Source: CAZNSX01 sp964575845
GTDB lineage: Bacteria > UBA8248 > CAZNSX01
DNA: 64,000 bases
Direction: 5' to 3'
NCBI GenBank assembly: GCA_964575845.1
Contig: CAZNSX010000011.1
Span: 1-64,000 of the forward strand
A program made the translations under genes and the position numbers. The notes below the pieces were generated by a model, which saw only the letters and a program-made list of their open reading frames with translations, did no database searches and was not told the origin of the DNA. Every line of letters starts with the position of its first letter. Position 1 is the stretch's first letter. Shown here piece by piece: positions 36,963-45,511 of this stretch.

Positions 36963-37162
36963 ACCAGCCCGCGCACTTCTGGCCGGGGGTCTTTCATCTC
37001 CGGGGTGTCCACTCCGATAAGACGCACCTTTTCCTTATTGGCTAACACGAAGGTATCACCATCGATGACCCGCTGGACAGTGGCCCATTCTTAGGCCTGG
37101 GCGTGGGTCTGTAGTGAGAGGGCGAAAAAAAGAACTGCCAAGAGGAGAACCAGGCCAGCCGC
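36963..37162 (-). pseudogene. Thermonuclease (SNase) fragment with a stop after its signal peptide
   Basis: On the minus strand a hydrophobic signal peptide core (VLLLAVLFFALSLQTHAQA) runs into a TAA (37093-37091), after which the same frame continues EWATVQRVIDGDTFVLANKE, then KVRLIGVDTPEMKDP. This is the beginning of a staphylococcal-nuclease domain, with the DGDT and GVDTPE motifs. The TAA is one base from AAA (Lys). The domain is cut off after about 40 residues at the junction with the PolB fragment, so the catalytic C-terminal half is lost. Confidence 0.8.
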
Positions 37163-37257
37163 TGGATGCATGGTGATAGTGCTTTTGCCCACTCCACCCT
37201 TTTGATTGGCGATAACCAAGATATCCGTAATTCCCGCCTTTCCTACCTGGGCGGTTA
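37163..37257 (-). pseudogene. ParA/MinD-type ATPase N-terminal fragment
   Basis: The minus strand reads GITDILVIANQKGGVGKSTIT followed by AAGL, which is the deviant Walker A region of a ParA/Soj-family ATPase. It is fused in frame to the thermonuclease signal peptide, and only about 30 residues remain. No promoter or complete gene is seen. Confidence 0.75.
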
Positions 37258-37317
37258 GGGGTTGGCAAGTGGATGCTCCACTACTTATGAAGTATTATAG
37301 TCGGCACCCAGGAAGCA

Positions 37318-37593
37318 CTATTCTTGAATCATCTGCTTCGCTAACTGAAGCCCCTCTTCCGCTGTGATAGCCGGGACTACCGTAAAGTCAAAAACATCAT
37401 CCCATTCAGCGAGAGCTACCATGATCGGGGCGACGCTCTCCGCTTCGCAGACCGAGATGACGGCGGGATCGGTCGTCTGGAGCCAGTACTCGGCTACCAT
37501 TCGCATTCCCTGGGGGTATTGCCATTGCGCTCGGCGGGTAATCCTCTCCTTGGAAGTTCCTGCTTTTGGTTTAAGCAATGTTACGAACAACAT
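37318..37593 (-). CDS. DUF3303-like small protein
   Basis: A 91-residue protein beginning MLFVTLLKPKAGTSKERITR, with WQYPQGMRMVAEYWLQTTDP in the middle. The pattern matches the small DUF3303-type family (ferredoxin-like alpha/beta sandwich), whose role is unknown. I chose the ATG at 37593 because GGGGAGG lies seven bases upstream; the frame is open nine codons further. It is isolated between pseudogene debris and an empty stretch. Confidence 0.7.
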   Translation of the reverse strand: MLFVTLLKPKAGTSKERITRRAQWQYPQGMRMVAEYWLQTTDPAVISVCEAESVAPIMVALAEWDDVFDFTVVPAITAEEGLQLAKQMIQE

Positions 37594-38022
37594 GGCTTGC
37601 CTCCCCTTTTCCCGACACAAAAGGCTACTAGGACCAGCCTGGCTGATCAGTAATATGCTTCAGCTCCCAAGCGGCACCACATTGCTCCTTTCTGTAGCCA
37701 TTGCACTTGCTCGCCAAAGCCCAAAGAGAGAAATAAGGGTGTGATAGTGGCGGTGGTGAGTGCAGGAAGATGCTCGCATACGGGCCATCCTCCAGAAGGG
37801 GGGATTTTAGATAGGCCACCAGAATGCTTAAGCACTCACATATGAGGATTAATAGCTTCACTACTTTCTTAGATAGTCTCAAAAGTATTGTCAATGTAAA
37901 AATCAGGGTCAGGAACCGAAAATCCTTTTTATACGTTTGCTCTTGCTCATACTCAAATGGGGCTCTGAGGCCCAGAAAAAGCCCCTAAAAAGCCGAACTT
38001 GCTTTATCCTTATGTATAAAAG
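37594..38022. other. Stretch without a supportable gene
   Basis: Open frames here are short, lack ribosome sites and resemble no family. The base composition is lower in GC than the surrounding genes, like the debris upstream. Confidence 0.5.
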
Positions 38023-40231
38023 TCAAACTCCCGCCTGCCGGAACTCCACCCTAGGCCTCCTTCCATTATCATCAATACCAAAATATATCAGCACCGCCTC
38101 CGCCGCTTCCAGAAGCAGCCTCTCATAGGGTGCGGGGTCGTAGCTTCTCGCCCCGTCCCAGGATGCAAGCGCTTTGACGCGCTCCTCGGGGAGCTTCGCC
38201 CTCTCATCCGTGTGCACAAGGGCCACTTTCTCGCCGGGGTAGAGGGTCCCTCCCCTGGCGAGGAGCTCCTGGGCGGCTATTGCTGTCGGGCTTGCCTTCT
38301 CGTATTTTAGAGGCTCTTTTGAGAGCCTTTTCCTCACGGCGAGGGCCTCTATCGGCACCCTTCCTTCCCGGAGGCGGGTCAAAGCCTCTCTCAGGCGCTC
38401 GAGCGCCTGCGGGATAAGGGCCTCATATTCGGCCTTAGTCCTGGCACGGGCGAAGAGGGCGAGGAGCTCTCCCTGAAATTCCTTCACGAAGCGCGGCATG
38501 TCGCCCCGCCTCACCTCAAGGCCCCGGACCTTCATCGAGCCGTCCCGGAAGACGCCATAAAAACGGTTCGGCACCCCCTGGGTGGGGTCAGTCTTCGAGG
38601 GGACGAAGGCAATCCACCAATACACGCCTTCGAGCAGGGCGGGGAGCCCTGTCGCCTCTGTTATGGCCTCTGCGAGAAGTCTATAGTCATCAGTCCCCGC
38701 GCCCTCCCGGTGCACCCAGAGGGCGTCCGTCATGGCGTGGAGCACGCGGAAGCCCTTCCCCTCCGCAAGCTCCTTGGCCTGGAGCAGGACCTCTCGGCCC
38801 AGGGCCGTCGTGCACTCGTGGGCCTCTATCTTGCCGAAGCGGGCGTTCTTGTAGCCGAGGTAGCCGAAGGAGGTCACAAGGCACCACTTGAGCGCCGTGG
38901 CCCTGAGCCTGTAGCGCTCGCGCGCGGCTGCGTCAGTCACAGAAGCCATCTTCCCCTTGTAGAGCGCTCGTTTTTCTAAAAGAGGGTCTATCGCCTTTGG
39001 CACGATGCCGCGGCGCCTCTGGCAGAAGCGGAAGCCCGTTTCCGGGATGGTAGGGGCAGCAGGAGCAGTTCACGGTCTCGGGGCTAAGGTTATAGCGGCT
39101 CATGAGGGAGGGATACATGGAGGCGAAATCTATCTCGGCCACGTTCTCATACATGCCCGGCCTCGGCTGATATGTGAGGCCTCCCTTGTCGATGGCGATG
39201 AGATGCGCGGCATCCACGGGCTCCTCGACCGTTGCCTTCCGCCAGGGGATGAGGTAGCCCTCCCGCATTGCGGCCTCAAGCTGCATGGCCGAGATGCAGC
39301 TCCCCGTGCTCATTCGGGCCACCCTCTGGACCGGTATTTTGGCCAGGCGCGCGAGCTCAAAGATTCCCTCAAGCCCGGCTTCCGCGGCTATGAAGGAGTT
39401 CTTCAGGTCTATGTGCCAGCGGCCCCGGAGGGTGTAGGTGGGGCCCGTGTGGACGATCTTCCCGTAGGAGAAATAGCTCCTCGCCCTCCCTTCCCGCCGG
39501 ATGGGGCCGCCGTCCCGGTTGAGGACGAGGGGGCGGCCCCTCGCCAGGCGAAGGAGTGCAGGCATCAGGTATTCATCCCCCCAGCGGGTCAGGATGAGGT
39601 GGGGGTCGAAGCGGGCGATTAACCTTGAGAGGGCAAGGACTATATCTTCCTCTTCCATCACCTCCTCCCTTCCCTCAAACCGAAAGGCAAGGCGTGGGCT
39701 CCCCCCGTGGGAGGGGTGGTCAAGGAGGCCATCGGGCCATAGCTCGAGGATAGACAAGGGAGGAAGCTCATAGTCAAGAGCCATGGAGTCATCCCGGAGC
39801 TCAAAGGAGAGGATATTCCCTTCCCCATCCACCTCGACCTCTACCCTAGCCAGGGGGAAGAGGCCGGTCTTGTAGAAAAATAGCTGCTGCGTCGGAATAT
39901 CGCAGGTGAAGAGCTCAAGCTCCCTGAGGCGTCTCTGGATGGAGGATACGGCGCGGGGATAGAGGATGGGATTGGAGATAGCCACCTCGAGGACGGGGAG
40001 CAGGGCGTCCGTATAGAGGTCCTTTCTTTCCACAAGCGAAGCCGAGTGAGGGATGCGGGTCCTTGAGAGGAGGTGGGGGAGAAGGGCGAGCGCCCTCCCC
40101 TTCCCCCTGGCATAAAAGGATGGGGCAAAGGGGAAGCTAAAGGCCGAGAGCCTTCCCGCCTCATCCGCCAGCCAGAGGGTCATCCCTCCTTCAGCCGGGT
40201 AGATGTCGAATATCCAGCCTCTCGCCCTCAT
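38023..40231 (-). pseudogene. Divergent family B DNA polymerase, interrupted by a one-base frameshift
   Basis: Two overlapping frames together encode a polymerase of about 735 residues. The first frame carries motif A in EIDFASMYPSLMSRYNLSPE (about residue 370). The second carries motif B (ATALKWCLVTSFGYLGY) and motif C as HAMTDALWV, where the usual DTDS is TDA with one aspartate kept. Before the break the frame reads CCPYHPGNG; the other frame reads GFRFCQRRRGIVPKAIDPLL, the expected continuation. Loss of one G from the GGG at 39044-39046 restores a single frame. The exonuclease region lacks clear DxE-type motifs. ATG 40231 has GAGGGGG upstream. Third gene of a tightly packed operon. Confidence 0.8.
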
Positions 40232-40487
40232 GCTCCCCCTCAAGTGCTTTGAGCTTACTTTCAAGCTCCTTCACCTTGCGAAGGAGCTCAAGGCATATGG
40301 CGAGCAGCACGGGCTCCATCGGGTCTGCCCTTCCCGCGTATGCCGCGGCCGCGGAGTGGTATCTCGCCAGCGAGAAGAGCTCATCAAGTAAGGCTCTATC
40401 CTCGCGCCTCAAGGCCCTTCTGAATTTCCCCCACTCTTCGGGGAGCGAGTTAACGAGCTGGGTGAAAGAGGGAAGAGTCCTACCCAC
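40191..40487 (-). CDS. Small helical protein of the PolB operon
   Basis: A 98-residue, almost wholly helical protein with a probable coiled coil near the end (LLRKVKELESKLKALEGEHE). I do not recognise a family. It starts at GTG 40487 inside the end of the RecA-like gene (8-nt overlap), and its own end overlaps the polymerase start by 41 nt. That translational coupling suggests it binds one or both partners. Confidence 0.65.
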   Translation of the reverse strand: MGRTLPSFTQLVNSLPEEWGKFRRALRREDRALLDELFSLARYHSAAAAYAGRADPMEPVLLAICLELLRKVKELESKLKALEGEHEGERLDIRHLPG

Positions 40488-41145
40488 GGCTCTCTCCTTC
40501 CGCCCTCAAAAAGGCCGCCGCGCCGGGGGGCAGAGGGTAGTGAATGAGGCGGCGGCCCGGCCGGAAGAGCTCTATTTCGAGGCCTCTCCCATCCATCCCC
40601 CGCAGGATGGCTATTCTCTCCGCATATGCCGCGAGCTTCCTCAGAAGGGGCCGCCTCCCTTCCATCTCATGGCCGGGACAGACAGCCAGAAGGGCGAGCC
40701 CCTCTGAGGCAGCCTGCCTGAGTGCCCCTCCCGTGGCCTCAAGCACCCCCCTTGCCTCCCAGGAGGGGATGTTCTCATCGTAGAAGGTGTCCAGAAGGCC
40801 TGGAAGGGCAACGAGCCGGATGCCCTCCTTCCGGCAGAGGCCGGGAAGCGCCCGCACAAGGGCGAGCAGCTGGTGGCAGGTGAAAGCGCGGGAGACCTTG
40901 ACCTGTCTTAAGAGCCTCTCCCTTTTCAGCCTGAGCCACCCGGCGAGCTCGCTGAAGGCATAGGCATCAAAGGAGTTTCCGCCGTCTGCTACGAGGAGGC
41001 CCTCCCCGGCCCGAAGGGCCCTGGCGAAGAGGAGGGGATAGAGGCGGCGGATGGGCCTCTCGCCCGTGAGGAGGCTCAAGGCGCCCGGCGGCGCAAGCCG
41101 CGGGGCCTGAAGGGGATGTCGGGCGGCTGAAGGTAGCTCTCCCAT
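40480..41145 (-). CDS. RecA/RadA-fold protein without Walker A, first gene of the PolB operon
   Basis: About 221 residues. The middle resembles a RecA/RadA core: GEGLLVADGGNSFDAYAFSE, KVSRAFTCHQLLALV (similar to the RAYNxxHQ region of RadA), and IRLVALPGLLDTFYDENI (Walker B-like strand with TFYDE). The position of the P-loop reads LLTGERPIRRLYPLLFARAL, with no GxxxxGK[ST], so ATP binding is doubtful. RecA-like proteins that lost ATPase motifs, such as ImuA, act as polymerase partners in translesion synthesis; the order here (RecA-like, small protein, polymerase) is analogous but uses a family B enzyme. ATG at 41145 is chosen over an upstream TTG. Confidence 0.65.
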   Translation of the reverse strand: MGELPSAARHPLQAPRLAPPGALSLLTGERPIRRLYPLLFARALRAGEGLLVADGGNSFDAYAFSELAGWLRLKRERLLRQVKVSRAFTCHQLLALVRALPGLCRKEGIRLVALPGLLDTFYDENIPSWEARGVLEATGGALRQAASEGLALLAVCPGHEMEGRRPLLRKLAAYAERIAILRGMDGRGLEIELFRPGRRLIHYPLPPGAAAFLRAEGESRG

Positions 41146-41314
41146 GGCGACCAAGACTCCAGAAAAATGCCCCTAATGCTCGACTCTACGATTAAATATA
41201 GGCGAAAAAAAAGCGAAAGTCAAGCGCAATCATAGATGCCCGCATCAACGGAGTCAAGGGCGAGGGGGCTGACTCTTCCCCCAACCCTCCCCTTTATGCT
41301 ATAAAGTCCACGCC

Positions 41315-41752
41315 ATGCCCGATGTGGTGCGCCTCTTCATAAAGACGAGCCTCATCTATTTCGCCCTGACTTTCCTCCTGGGTGCCCTTCTTCTCGCGAG
41401 CCCCGACCCCGTGGCAAGCTATTTCCCCCCCTCCCTGGTGAGCGTCCACGTGCACATGGGCACCGTGGGCTGGCTCGGGCTCATGGTCATGGGCGTGGCC
41501 TACTGGATGTTCCCCCTCGATAAGCTGAGATATAAGGAGACACGGGGCCGCTACCACAGGCGCCTCGCCCTAACAAACTACTGGCTTGTGAATGGAGGCC
41601 TAATTCTCAGGATTGCGGTAGAGCTCTTCCCCTTTTCCCAGGCTTCCCCCCTTCCGCGTGCCCTCCTTCCCATCTCCGCCGCCTCACAGGCGGCGGGAGG
41701 AGTCCTCTTCCTCCTCTCTATCTGGTCCCGCATCCGCGGCTTCGGGGAGTGA
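41315..41752 (+). CDS. Small haem-copper-oxidase subunit I-like membrane protein
   Basis: A 145-residue protein with four predicted transmembrane helices. SVHVHMGTVGWLGLMVMGVA resembles the helix of cytochrome cbb3/NO-reductase subunit I that carries a haem-ligand histidine, but the protein is far too short to be a full oxidase. Such short homologues occur near respiratory genes and have no established function. No Shine-Dalgarno sequence is seen; TATGCT/TATAAA lies close to the ATG, so a leaderless or very short leader transcript is possible. Confidence 0.6.
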   Translation: MPDVVRLFIKTSLIYFALTFLLGALLLASPDPVASYFPPSLVSVHVHMGTVGWLGLMVMGVAYWMFPLDKLRYKETRGRYHRRLALTNYWLVNGGLILRIAVELFPFSQASPLPRALLPISAASQAAGGVLFLLSIWSRIRGFGE

Positions 41753-41808
41753 GGAAGAAGAAAGCTCCTTCAAGAGAAGAGACCTCCCGGAAAATTAATT
41801 TAATAAAT

Positions 41809-41824
41809 TTTGACCTAGGTCAAA
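41809..41824 (+). promoter_or_regulatory. CRP/FNR-family binding site (TTGAC-N4-GTCAA) before the nap operon
   Basis: TTTGACCTAGGTCAAA is a perfect 16-bp palindrome. TTGAC-N4-GTCAA is the consensus of Dnr/Nnr- and HcpR-type regulators, which respond to nitric oxide, nitrite or anoxia. It stands 250 nt before the cytochrome c gene in a 322-nt gap (41753-42074) that holds no gene. A long leader, or a second site nearer the start, would be needed. Confidence 0.6.
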
Positions 41825-42074
41825 CTACTAGCTTCCCTTCTTTGTTAGCCTAGTGATTAAAAACACAAGCTCAAACACAATAAGCCTCCCCGACGAGTCT
41901 CCTCAATAGCAGATTTCCTCGGGGTTTATGCCAGGAACTCAGAGGATAGAAGCAGGGTCTTCTTTAATGAGCAGAAGGAAGAGCTTCGGCCTTTCAGTGG
42001 AAGGAAAAGGGAATGCGTTAAACCCTCAGACCTAGGCCCGAGGTCTCGGGTTTCCTGATGGAGGAGGCTTTTCT

Positions 42075-42794
42075 ATGAAAGGTATACCGAAGGGAGCAAG
42101 AGGGATAAGGCGAGGGGTGGCCCTCTCGCTCTTTGGGGCGGCGCTATTGTTTTTCACTGCGGCGCATGGCTTTGACTTCCAGCGCGACCCCCGCTGGAAC
42201 GACGCTTACTCCAGAGGGCAGAAACTATATATTCAAAATTGCGCCGCGTGCCACGGGAGGGACGGCGAGGGAGGCCTAGGCCTTCCCCTCAACCTTCAGA
42301 GCTTCCTGGTCGTGGCGCCCGAGAATTACATCAAAAAGACCATCCTCTACGGCCGCCCCGGCCGCCTCATGCCCGCCTTCGAAACGGTGCTCAAGCCAGA
42401 GGAGGTGGAGGCCATCGTCAGCTTCGTGAGGTCGTGGCAGTTCCAAGAGGGCATTCCCGAAGAGGATGGCCCTATCAAGGGCGACCCTGAGGACGGAAGG
42501 GAGCTCTTCAGCGGGATCTGCACGGGCTGCCATGGGCTAAACGGGGAAGGCGGGCCCGAGGGCCTCGGAGGAGCTCACGTCACCTCGACCATAACAGCGG
42601 CGAGGGCCCCCGCCCTCAATAACCAGGGCTTCCTTAAGTCCGCGACCGATGGCTACATCAAGGCCACGCTCATGCATGGCCGGGTGGGGACACCCATGGG
42701 GGCCTTCCTCAAGGGGAGGCAGGGCTTCGTTGAACTCACCGAGAAGGAAATAAATGATATCGTGTCCTTCATCCGAAGCTGGGAGAAGAAGTAA
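42075..42794 (+). CDS. Diheme c-type cytochrome of the nap operon
   Basis: A 239-residue exported protein with an N-terminal hydrophobic segment (about residues 12-31) and two class I cytochrome c domains with CAACH (56-60) and CTGCH (149-153). Methionine candidates for the sixth ligand lie in GRLMPAF and TPMGAF. It should be periplasmic, possibly membrane-anchored, and pass electrons to NapA in place of NapB, which is not encoded here. It is the first gene of the operon; napA follows after 35 nt. Confidence 0.9.
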   Translation: MKGIPKGARGIRRGVALSLFGAALLFFTAAHGFDFQRDPRWNDAYSRGQKLYIQNCAACHGRDGEGGLGLPLNLQSFLVVAPENYIKKTILYGRPGRLMPAFETVLKPEEVEAIVSFVRSWQFQEGIPEEDGPIKGDPEDGRELFSGICTGCHGLNGEGGPEGLGGAHVTSTITAARAPALNNQGFLKSATDGYIKATLMHGRVGTPMGAFLKGRQGFVELTEKEINDIVSFIRSWEKK

Positions 42795-42829
42795 GAATTT
42801 ATGCTTGAGCCATGAAGGGAGAGGAAGTG

Positions 42830-45478
42830 ATGAGGAGAAAGGGTGGATTCTCAAGAAGGAGTTTTATCAAAGGAGCGGCGGCGGCTGTCGCCTCGGGTAC
42901 TGCCGTGGCGGGCGGGTTCTACAGGCCCGAGAAGGAGCTCTTCCGCTTCCAGCCGCTGGAAGCCGAGGCCCAGAAGCCTCTCAAGCTCGTTCCCAGCCAG
43001 TGCCCCTACTGCGGTATGGGCTGCCACACCTACTTCGTCGTGGAAAACGGCAAGATCATCTCCGCTGTGCCCGACAAGGACTCCCCCGTCAACATGGGTC
43101 TTCAGTGCATAAAGGGCCTCACCGCGGCCGAGGCCCTCTACGTGGACCGTCTGGACAAGGTCCTCGTGCGCAAGGATATCTCTAACCCCCTTACGGGGCA
43201 TGTATCAAAGACCAAGGGCCGCTTCGATGACGCTGTCTTCCGGGAGGCCACCTGGGAGGAGGCCGGCGAGCTCGTGGCCGAGATCATCACCGGAATCATC
43301 AAGAGAGACGGCGGAAACGCCATCGGCCTCTATGGCTCGGGCCAGCTCACAATGGAGGAGCAGTGGCTTGAGAATCAATTCATGAAAGGGGTCATCCAGT
43401 CGAACACCATCGAGGCGAATGCCCGCATGTGCATGACCTCGGCCGTAACGGGCTACTTCGCCACCTTCGGCTCCGACACCCCTCCCTCCTGCTATGCCGA
43501 CATCGAGCTGGCGGACTTCATAAACCACTGGGGCCATAACGCCAGGGGTGCTCACCCAGTTCTCTTCTGGCGCGTCGCCGCCAGCAAGGAGAAGCACAAC
43601 ATCCCTACGATGGTTGTCGACCCGCGCTACACGGGCACAATGGCGGGCTACGCCCAGATTAACCCGGCCAATAGCCTGAGCATCACGCTCAGGCCGAACG
43701 GCGACATCTCACTTGCGAACGCCATCGCCCACGTGCTCCTCAAGGAATACCCCAGGGCCGTGGACGACTCGTTCATCCGGCAGAACACCGAGGGCTTCGA
43801 GGATTACCGCCACGGAATAACCTCCCGCTACAGCCCCGAGCAGGTCATAGACAGGACGGGAATAGCCCCTCAGCTCGTCAAGCGGATCGCCCAGACCTGG
43901 GCCGAGGCCACGCTGCGGGGAAGGGAGAGGGGAAAGGGCGGAGTTCTCAGCTTCTGGGGCATCGGCTTCAACCAGTCCATCCACGGCCAACACCGGACCA
44001 TAAGTATCGTCAACCTTCACCTGCTCACGGGAAACGTGGGCCGGCCGGGCTGCGGGCCTTTCTCAATGACGGGCCAGCCGAACGCGATGAGCGAGCGACT
44101 GATGGGTGGCCTCACCGGACGCCTCCCCTTCAACCAGGGGATAGAAAATGCCCCCCACCGCGACCAGATTGCCCTCGCCTGGGGGGTCCCACCCGAGCGC
44201 CTGGCAGAGACCGCGGCCCAGCCCAACAAGGGGTATGCCATAGGAATGATGGAGAGGGCCCTCAAGGGGGAGGTTCAAGCCATCTTCTTCAAGTACGCCA
44301 CTCATATAGACCTGCCCGAGGTAAAGACCCTAGTGAGGCCCGCCATCACCCGGACCTTCACCATCAGCACCGAGGCCTACCGCCACGCCCCGAACCTGCT
44401 CTATTCAGATGTCGTGTTCCCCGCGGCCACCCTCGGAGAGAAGTGGGGCGTTTACCAGAACTCCGAGCGGCGGATCTACGTCACCGACAAGGCCGTCGAA
44501 GGCCCCCCCAATACCAGGTCAGACCTCGACATAACGATCGACGAGGGAAAAAGGATGGCCGCCAAGCTCGGCCTCGACCCCGAAAAGGTTTTCCCCTACA
44601 GGAAGCGGCCCGACGGAACCTATGATGCCGAGGAGGTCTTCCGAAATATCTGCCGGGCCAGCCGGGGAAGCGACGCCGACCTGAGCGGCATCCTCGATGT
44701 GGAAGCAAGGGACAAGGTCTCCCCCTATGAGCAGATCCGGAAGCTGAAGGGCATCCAGTGGCCCGCTCCCACTTACGGCATCGCCAAGGCCGGAGGTGCG
44801 CCCCGCCGCTTCATGGACCAGGAGAAGTGGGTGGGCAAACCTTACGGGAATTTCCGCACCAAGAGCGGGCAGGCCCGTTTCAAGATCTGCGAGCAGGACT
44901 ATTCGCGGGCTCGTGAGATCCTGGCCAAGCTAGACAAGGTGGGGAAGGACCCCGGCTTCTTCGTGATCGACCACCTGGACGTCCTGGTGGAGATGCGGGA
45001 TAACGCACTCACCCCGGAGCTCCCTGATTTTGAATATCTGGGAAGGTCCATAGAAGAGTCGAAAAAAGAAGATAAATACCCCTTCTGGCTCAATCTGGGC
45101 ATAGTTTTCGAGCACTTCCACACTTCAAAGACCATCCGTTCGGCCACCACGCGAAAGCTGGTGCCCGAGCAGTATGTGGAAATGCATCCCAACGATGCCG
45201 AAAGCCTCGGGGTAAGGGATGGCGAGTGGGTGAAGGTTGTCACCCCCCGGGGGAGCTACCAGGCCCGTGTTAGCATCGGGGTCAAGAGTTCGGTCAAGCC
45301 CGCCCGCAACAAGGTCCTGCAGGGCCAGCTCTTCTCGCCCTGGAACCTCTCGGTCGCGGATAGCGCCGACCCTGAGAAGAACCGATGGCTCGTTAATGAA
45401 ACCTCGCACAGGGCCTTTGACCCGGTCTCGGGTCAGGCTGACTACAAGCACCTTAAGGCGAGAATAGAGCACATCTGA
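42830..45478 (+). CDS. napA: Periplasmic nitrate reductase-type molybdoenzyme (NapA)
   Basis: About 882 residues. A twin-arginine signal (SRRSFIKGAAAAVASGTA) precedes the [4Fe-4S] motif CPYCGMGC (from residue 57) with its fourth cysteine in QCIKG, and the molybdenum-ligand cysteine is in NARMCMTSAVTGY (about residue 200). CYADIELADFINHWGHNAR, LLTGNVGRPGCGPFS and TGQPNAMSE follow the NapA order, and the C-terminal domain closes with RSDLDIT and MHPNDAESLGV. The similarity is to NapA rather than formate dehydrogenase, though the enzyme is a divergent branch and its substrate is not proven. ATG 42830 with GGGAGAGG upstream is preferred to 42812. Confidence 0.85.
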   Translation: MRRKGGFSRRSFIKGAAAAVASGTAVAGGFYRPEKELFRFQPLEAEAQKPLKLVPSQCPYCGMGCHTYFVVENGKIISAVPDKDSPVNMGLQCIKGLTAAEALYVDRLDKVLVRKDISNPLTGHVSKTKGRFDDAVFREATWEEAGELVAEIITGIIKRDGGNAIGLYGSGQLTMEEQWLENQFMKGVIQSNTIEANARMCMTSAVTGYFATFGSDTPPSCYADIELADFINHWGHNARGAHPVLFWRVAASKEKHNIPTMVVDPRYTGTMAGYAQINPANSLSITLRPNGDISLANAIAHVLLKEYPRAVDDSFIRQNTEGFEDYRHGITSRYSPEQVIDRTGIAPQLVKRIAQTWAEATLRGRERGKGGVLSFWGIGFNQSIHGQHRTISIVNLHLLTGNVGRPGCGPFSMTGQPNAMSERLMGGLTGRLPFNQGIENAPHRDQIALAWGVPPERLAETAAQPNKGYAIGMMERALKGEVQAIFFKYATHIDLPEVKTLVRPAITRTFTISTEAYRHAPNLLYSDVVFPAATLGEKWGVYQNSERRIYVTDKAVEGPPNTRSDLDITIDEGKRMAAKLGLDPEKVFPYRKRPDGTYDAEEVFRNICRASRGSDADLSGILDVEARDKVSPYEQIRKLKGIQWPAPTYGIAKAGGAPRRFMDQEKWVGKPYGNFRTKSGQARFKICEQDYSRAREILAKLDKVGKDPGFFVIDHLDVLVEMRDNALTPELPDFEYLGRSIEESKKEDKYPFWLNLGIVFEHFHTSKTIRSATTRKLVPEQYVEMHPNDAESLGVRDGEWVKVVTPRGSYQARVSIGVKSSVKPARNKVLQGQLFSPWNLSVADSADPEKNRWLVNETSHRAFDPVSGQADYKHLKARIEHI

Positions 45479-45484
45479 CTTGCA

Positions 45485-45509
45485 GGAGGGTCCCTTTCGG
45501 GGGCCCTCC
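45485..45509 (+). other. Hairpin between napA and the napG-like gene
   Basis: GGAGGGTCCC (45485-45494) pairs with GGGGCCCTCC within 45499-45509 (one G-T pair, short TTTC loop). The right arm ends two bases before the GTG start of the next gene, so the ribosome site of that gene lies in the stem. There is no T-run, so it is not a classical terminator. Confidence 0.6.
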
Positions 45510-45511
45510 CA

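Noticed and set aside
37628..37894. Open frame of 88 codons on the minus strand between DUF3303 and PolB
   Set aside because: No start signal, odd composition and no similarity to any family I know.
42830..45478. The molybdoenzyme considered as formate dehydrogenase alpha subunit
   Set aside because: The metal-site region NARMCMTSAV and the TGQPNAMSE region follow NapA, and all neighbours are Nap-like.
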